Positions 57,946-64,000 of a stretch of DNA of 64,000 nt are shown here, piece by piece. Source of the stretch: Ailanthus altissimus (Eukaryota > Streptophyta > Magnoliopsida > Sapindales > Simaroubaceae); assembly GCA_946807835.1 (NCBI GenBank), contig OX327704.1, positions 2,046,001-2,110,000 on the forward strand. Direction: 5' to 3'. The notes below the pieces were generated by a model. The model searched no databases and had not been told where the DNA came from. It saw nothing but the letters and a program-made list of their open reading frames with translations. Every line of letters starts with the position of its first letter. Position 1 is the stretch's first letter. The position numbers were made by a program, and so were the translations under genes.

Positions 57946-59355
57946 GCTTATGATGTTGTACGACCTAAAGTTGATATAAGAGCAAACATAGTTCAAAGAA
58001 AAGTGATGATATCATAATGATAAACAGATTTTTAAGAAACATATCAGTAAGCCGAGTATCCAAGCCAAACTAATAGCCAATTTGAGATAGCATTAAGATC
58101 ATTTGCCATGAAAGGAATAAGGTGACATCTAAAGTATAAGGATAATCAAGTTTTAGCTAAAATTGATATCGATAAAAGTCTATTCAGTGTAGGCGATTTA
58201 AGAAGGATTCTCAATGAAAGCCGATTTTCATAGAGTCTACTTGATTTAAGGCAATTTCTAAATCAAGTTTACATTGAAAGTCGACGATAATCAAGTTGAT
58301 TTGGCATGGGCAATCTCTAAAGATGGTTCATAAAGGAAGTCGATTCTAGTAAGGAAAAATGATCAATTTTTGTAAATTCAGAGATCATTAGTCAAAGCCG
58401 AGCAATCAACCAGGGTACACTGAAGGTGGCCTCAACATCTTGAAAGTTTCATAAAGGTGATATTTCCAAGCATTAATCGTAGAAGGCATAATAGAGCCGA
58501 TCTTTCAAAAATAGAGAGTACGGCCAACTTTGTAGGTGGTAAAATGAAGAGTCGCAAAGTAAACTTTAACAATTGGGCATTTAATGAGAGCAATGATGAG
58601 ACAATCATTAATGAAGGCAATGATAGACGGTTATTTCAAAAATTAATGATGGGATATTATTGATGACAAGTTTATTGGTAACATATAACATGGCTAGTGA
58701 AGAGTCAATCATTGCAAGTTCAACTTAATCTTCACAAGATAGTTTAAGTGAAGGAAATTCGGCTTATGATGTTGCACAACTTAAAGTCAATATGAGAGCA
58801 AACACAGTTCAAAGAAGAGATCGACTGGTGTTGATATCATAATGATAAATTAATTTTTGGAGAAACATTTCAGTAAGCCAAGTATCCAAGTCATATTGAT
58901 AGCCAATTTTGAGAGAGCATTATAATTGGCTATCATGAGAGGAACATGGCGATATCTAAAATATGAGAATAATTAAGTTTTAGCTAAAGTCTATTCGATA
59001 TAGGCGATTTCAGAAGGATTTAGGATGAAAGTCTATTTCTCTGAGTCTACTTGATATAAGGGGATGTCTGAAATGAGTTCACGTTGAAAGCCGACAATCA
59101 TCAAGTTGATTTAGCATAGGCAACCTTTAAAGATGGTTAGTAAAAGAAACCGATTGCAATAAGGAAAAGAGGTCAATTTTGTAAGTTTAAAGATCTTTAG
59201 TCGAAGTTAAGCGATCAACCAGGAAAAGAGGTCAATTTTCCAAGCGTTGGTTGTAGAAGGTATAACGGAGCTGATCTTTTAGAAATAGAAAGTACATCTA
59301 GCTTTTGTAGGGTACAAGCCTTAGCAAAAATGATTTTTTTGATCAGCTTGTAAGG
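57946..59355. repeat. Tandem duplication, 816-bp period, two copies
   Basis: Copy 1 starts at 57946 and copy 2 at 58762, both with 'gcttatgatgttg.a' then 'agagcaaaca.agttcaaag'. They also share 'tcagtaagcc.agtatccaag', 'aattaagttttagctaaa', 'gagtctacttgat' and 'caagcattaatcgtagaagg'-like words. Copy 2 is shortened by about 110 bases. Inside each copy a 50-60 bp sub-repeat around 'gaaagccgatt' recurs. No coding function is evident. Confidence 0.7.
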
Positions 59356-59910
59356 GGCATTATTGATGTCGACTCAAAAAGTTACATAATTGGCCTATTT
59401 ATTTTTTGTTTTTACTTTTATCCAAGCCTGGTTAAGTGTTATGTTCAAATTAGTTATTTATTATTATTGAAAGTTTTGTTTGATTAGGATTATGTATCCT
59501 TTTAAAATTATGATTGAATAAAGTTTCTATAATCTATATAAAGGCTTAAATTGTTCATTGTATTCGTCATTCAATACATACAAACTCAATACATTAGCTT
59601 TCTAAACTTTTTTTTCCTCTTATTTTCATTCTTGAATTCAACCCAGGATTCACATCCTTGTTTGTTGAATTTTATAACCTTAATATTGAACTTTTCTTCT
59701 TGTTCTCTGAAAAGTACCCAAATTCTGTAATTCATTTGCTATCCCATAACTCAGGTTTAGTTTAAACCTCACTTATTATCAATCAATTCGACTTTGCCTT
59801 ATTTGTTAAGCTTCATCCTTAGTTTCTTATAAATGAGGCGTTATATTGTTTTAACAAAACATTGAACATACAAGGATTCTATCCTTGAATATTTACCCGT
59901 GAACATCTTA
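59356..59910 (+). repeat. Possible LTR of an unclassified retrotransposon
   Basis: The order looks like U3-R-U5: 'aattatgattgaataaag', then the TATA-like 'atctatataaaggc' (about 59535), then a 'ttcattgtattcgtcattc' leader. Tandem repeats next to an LTR are common in gypsy Tat/Ogre elements. No partner LTR, primer site or duplication was found. Confidence 0.35.
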
Positions 59911-60282
59911 CATTTGTTTATATATTTGTAATTGGGAGAAGGAAGAAAGTAACAATGCATTTGATAAAATTTGTATCAAAGTTCATTTAAACTTACTTTG
60001 AAAAATAAAAATAAAATGTTTTGTTTCCTTTTTCTTATATGTAAGAATATGTTTTGCGATTTATCTTAAAGTTGTATACGAATAATTTAATACAAATGTG
60101 TATTTGGTGATTTATTTGAATTTATATAAATATATTGTTAGAAAAATATATGTAGACTAATTAAATAGGCATATCACCCCCGTAACATTCATTGTATTGA
60201 CAACTAGAATTTTTTTTATAGATTACATCAGTCAAAGTAATTGTTGATACTGCATAATACTATACTATTGATAATCTAATAC

Positions 60283-60598
60283 TATAATCAAATTATACAA
60301 TCGAAATTTTTTTGAAAATAACACATACATTATTGAAGTATACCTTACCCAAACTATACTATTAGGATTATTAAAAGCAACACTTATAGCTTTGAGCATA
60401 TAACACGAGGACTAAAAGGCTCGAACAAAATGAGAGAAATAAAGATTATACAATTGAGACTTTTTTGGAAGTAATACATACTACTTTGAAGCACACCTTA
60501 CTAAACAATGCTACCGTGATCATTAACAACAATGTGCAACTTTAAGTATATCCCACCAAAATTAAAAAGCTCCAATAAAATAAGAGAAATAAATCAAT
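60283..60598. repeat. Tandem duplication, about 157-bp unit, two copies
   Basis: Copy 1 (about 60288-60445) and copy 2 (about 60446-60598) share 'attatacaat.gaaattttt', 'taccttac..aaactatact', 'aagtata' and 'aaaatgagagaaataaa'-like endings, with many substitutions. Confidence 0.55.
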
Positions 60599-60599
60599 T

Positions 60600-61559
60600 A
60601 GCCAAAACTCAAACTCTTAATTTTAGTTAGAGAGATGCACGAACTTGCTGCTAGGGAAGACCTTGAGTGCATTGACAGTTACCATTTATGTATTGCAATT
60701 CTGTTAAAACAAAATTAGTGAATTCGAACACTCTTTTTTCTGGAAGTCTATAAATTTTCTTGTAATTTATGAAATTTTTTTATACATGGTAAAACAAATT
60801 GAGTTCCTCTCATTTTTACATGAAATGAAATTTATATTTAAAATTCAACTATCCAATGCGTTTTACATATTCTTATTTTTTAGAAAAAAATTGCATTTAA
60901 GATTTCTTTTGATGTATTTAAATAATCATAATAAAAGTTAAAAAAATACTAATAAATTAAAAAGTAAGAATTCCAAGACTAATACACCCTACATTCTCTA
61001 AAAGAATAAACTAAAAATTCATCAAACCCAAATCATAAATTATAATTTATTATGTGCAAGAAAAAACCTAAAAAAGATAAAATCATAAAATCCCTAAACA
61101 AAAGGATAAAATCATAAAATCCAACAAACAACACGAACTCATCTTTATAATTAAAAAGAATAACAAATAATTCATCAAATTAGAAGCAAATTAACTCAGA
61201 AAAAGAGAGATGCAAAATAGTTATTTTAATGTAATTAACTCAAAAAAATTCAAAATTTGTTGCGAGAAAACTAATAAATGTGATTCTAAGAAGAAGGAAG
61301 AGGGTTAGTTTTCATATTAGTAGCATATGGTGTTAGAGTTTTCCTTTTATTTATTTGAATTCTAAATGAATTGTGTTTGTTTGTGTTTTCTTTTAAGGTA
61401 TGAATCATTATATTAATCAAACTGAAACTTTGGGGTTACAAAATGTTAAAGACTTTTGATGTTATAAATTGTTGTGTTTGAAGACAATATTACGAGTTAT
61501 TGGAGTGTGGACTTTAGAAATGAAAAAAAAAATAATGGGACAACAAAAGTAAAATATTT
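60600..61559. other. AT-rich DNA, nothing recognised
   Basis: 'gataaaatcataaaatcc' occurs twice near 61076-61122. No coding frame or element. Confidence 0.35.
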
Positions 61560-61627
61560 ATTTCTTTATAAAAAGTCATAGCTTCTTCTACCTTCCCATT
61601 TTTGTAGTGCCCCTTGATCAAGATATT
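61560..61627 (-). pseudogene. Isolated 68-bp fragment of the PPR gene
   Basis: It matches 16241-16308 at 62 of 68 positions, without gaps. On the minus strand it reads NILIKGHYKNGKVEEAM, a PPR repeat. Nothing similar to the PPR gene continues on either side. Confidence 0.8.
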
Positions 61628-62868
61628 ATTTAGATTTGTACTCACGTGTCATTTTATTATTGTATAAATATTTTATTTTATAATATTATGCGGTACAGTA
61701 TTTATTAAATCGCTAATTACTATTATTAAATGGTTCAATGCTTGTAACATTACAAACACGATATGATCTAAAGGAGTTCAAATTTGGTCTAAACAAGTTT
61801 AAATCAATTACAAGAGTTACATCACTGAAACCTATAAATGCTAAAAAGTTAGTATATTATATTAATTAGTGAAGTCTAATAGTTAGAATCTTGTCTGTAA
61901 CGGTATAAAGATCTGAAAATACATTAGTAATAATATAGTTACAAATGTTGCAATAGGTGCTAATAAATGTTATTATGTAAGTCTATTATCAAATTATATG
62001 TTCTTGATCTTAATTCACCGATGCAAGTCTATTAGTAGAATCCTTTTACATAGACAAGTGTATACTATATCTAGATGGTCTAGATGGTTGTTCTTAGTTA
62101 ATTATGGACTTATTGAAAGTTCGTATAGCATACAAGTGTTCAGTAAGGACTGAATACTGAATAGGCTCAACGAAGACCCCAATAGACATCCCATGAAGTC
62201 GTCAATGGAAAGTCCTCTTGAGTTTAGTAGTATACGTGGTCCTTTGACCTGAGTACCATGGTGGGCTTGTAAGTGATCTATCATATTTTGGTTCCACACA
62301 TGTCACAGACCTTTCATGGTGTGACTGTCGGGTATCGTTGAGTCCGGTGTATAAAAATATGAGATCCGTCAGCTCACATAAATGAGTTATATATCCAGAT
62401 GTTTAGAGACTGTATCTTATAAAGTCTTATGGCCATAAGCAACAAACCCAAGAAAAAAGTTTCCTTATAGGATTAAACAATATATCCAAAGGTTAAACAA
62501 TATTGTAAAAGTGTTTGCATATATTGTTTAAGATAAGTTCACAGATGAGCACATAGAAATTTTATGATAGTGATCTATATCTCTACTTTTTCAGGATATG
62601 ATTGGCGGAAGGATTACACGTATGTGTAGGACATCAATCTCAGACTCACAAAATAATTCTGTTAGACAAATCATGAGTAGACCTAGAGAGTCCCGCAATA
62701 TAAAGTATACTCGTTGTGCACTAAAGCAGTGTACTAGATTGAATAGTACGATTTAGAAAATTCTAGAGGACTAGACATTTACTTCGGTTTTCCTTCGGTC
62801 TTACACATGTCAAGACTTAAAAGTTAAGTACATCAATTAGTTAACAATTAATTGTTGACCAATGGGAT
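61628..62868. other. Unclassified repeat-like DNA
   Basis: The part 62100-62800 has more even composition. It has phrases such as 'gtccggtgtataaaaatatg' and 'gtcagctcacataaatgag', which look like non-coding leader or LTR DNA of a large plant retrotransposon. There is no open frame of note and no boundary. Confidence 0.3.
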
Positions 62869-62876
62869 ATTGACAC

Positions 62877-63339
62877 TAGGGGTGGGCAAACCCGGTTCAG
62901 TTCAGTTTTCAGTGTGAACCAAAAACTGAATCGAACCGATCGATTTTTGAAGAACAAAACCGAAAATCGAACCGAGTTCATAGAGAACCGAATCAATTTA
63001 TAAAATCAGTTTAGATTTTGGTTTTCTGGTTCGATTTTTGATTTTTCAGTTCGGTTTTTGATTTTTCGGTTCGGTTTTCAATTTTTCAGTTCGATTTGGC
63101 TTAAATTGACTTAATTTAGACTTATTTTTTGTTCGGTTTGGTTTTTCAAATTTTTTTTAATTTTTTATTATTATTTTTTCAAAATTCAATTTTTTCGTTC
63201 GGCCTACGAAACCGAGAATCGAACCAAATTTTTTAGTTTTTTAAATTAAAAAATTGAAAATCAAACCGACCAAGAGAAAAACTGAACCGAACAGGCCGGT
63301 TCGGTTCAGTTCAGTTTTTTAATTTTTTGCCCACCCCTA
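62877..63339. mobile_element. hAT-type MITE-like element (463 bp)
   Basis: The ends are TAGGGGTGGGCAAA and TTTGCCCACCCCTA in inverted form (right end: tttttgcccacccc then ta). Flanks attgacac (62869-62876) and attaacat (63340-63347) match at 6 of 8, fitting a decayed 8-bp hAT duplication. The interior consists of 'ggttcggttttt' and its complement and can fold on itself. It does not encode a transposase. Confidence 0.75.
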
Positions 63340-63347
63340 ATTAACAT

Positions 63348-64000
63348 ATGGCACATTATAAGTCAATTATTATTTAATTTAAAAATTATCAAAATGACCT
63401 TATTTGTGGACAAATAATATCATTATTTTATTCATTAAAATGATTATTGAATAAAATAATAATAGTAATAATATATGATATTATTATATAAACTGAAATC
63501 AAACAATTCATTTTTTAATTTAAATTGGTATGTATTTCTACCATAATTTAATATGTATAAATCATTTGTTTCATATTAATTAAATGATAAGATAAGTATA
63601 AATTGGTGGCACTTATTAATAGTAGGCCTTAAGATGTTTCTTAATAATGAGAAAGTGTTTTCTTATTTGACCTAAATTTAGGCCAAATTTATTTAAAAGA
63701 TTTTTCATTTTATTTTATTTTCATTTGATTTATTGTAAACAATAATAAACAAAACACTAATAGCAAACATTGACCTACATAATGGATGTCATTATGTGAA
63801 AAAATGAAAGAAAATAATTAACAAATGAAAGAGCAATATGTTGCTCAATTGATTAAGTGAAAATTAGGCCAAGGGATTAGTTGGAATAGTATAGAGAATT
63901 TGAAAGGTTAAGTATTAGAAAATTCTCTCAAGTGTTGAGAGCACATAAACAAATTCTTTCCATTTTTCTTCTTCTATTTTGGTCACCCATACTACAAGGT
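63348..64000. other. AT-rich DNA, possibly retrotransposon edge
   Basis: No coding frame. The last 200 bases ('gttgctcaattgattaagtg' then 'agaaaattctctcaagtgtt') have the look of LTR sequence, but no partner is present. Confidence 0.3.

Overview
This window looks like intergenic DNA from a dicot plant nuclear genome. It is strongly AT-rich. It carries plant LTR retrotransposons primed by initiator tRNA-Met, an intron-split WSD1-type wax synthase/diacylglycerol acyltransferase gene, a restorer-like pentatricopeptide-repeat (PPR) pseudogene and a decayed plastid 23S rRNA segment. There is no operon structure, CRISPR array or prokaryotic feature. I cannot name the species.

Layout. 1-12.3 kb is a decayed satellite-like array (unit about 180-200 bp) cut up by insertions: a 220-bp hAT-type MITE (1105-1324), a fold-back MITE that itself holds a complete copia element (3425-8887), a roughly 1-kb retroposon-like insert (about 9158-10157) and a 1.5-kb long-TIR element carrying plastid 23S rDNA (10341-11844). 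12.3-15.7 kb is AT-rich DNA with small repeats. 15.7-17.6 kb is the broken PPR gene on the minus strand. 18.6-21.0 kb holds an LTR remnant, a pseudogene fragment of the WSD gene, a degenerate minisatellite and a tRNA-like sequence. 21116-25617 is a second copia element with a large internal deletion. 26908-27847 is a solo LTR. 28.9-33.4 kb is the gag region of a gypsy element, split by a second, deleted gypsy element (30009-33280). 34.4-42.8 kb is the 5' part of a third copia element (LTR, primer site, later gag), split by a 5.5-kb Mutator-like element (35078-40624) that itself contains a solo LTR (37619-38596).

43.9-55.8 kb is the one host gene with a nearly complete structure: a seven-exon WSD1-like O-acyltransferase of about 468 residues with an intact HHxxxDG motif. 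Exon 4 has a one-base insertion that breaks the frame. Its introns hold fold-back MITEs, a solo LTR and a gag-only copia derivative (50976-54107). 57.9-59.3 kb is an 816-bp-period tandem duplication beside an LTR-like promoter. 60-64 kb has a small tandem repeat, an isolated 68-bp copy of the PPR gene and a second hAT-type element (62877-63339).

Most of the content is nested mobile elements whose insertion order can be read from exact target-site duplications. I found no new multi-gene system. The observations most worth checking are the plastid-rDNA-carrying long-TIR element, a recurring CA-to-TA change at the outer 3' LTR end in five separate insertions, and GC-rich minisatellites inside the LTRs.
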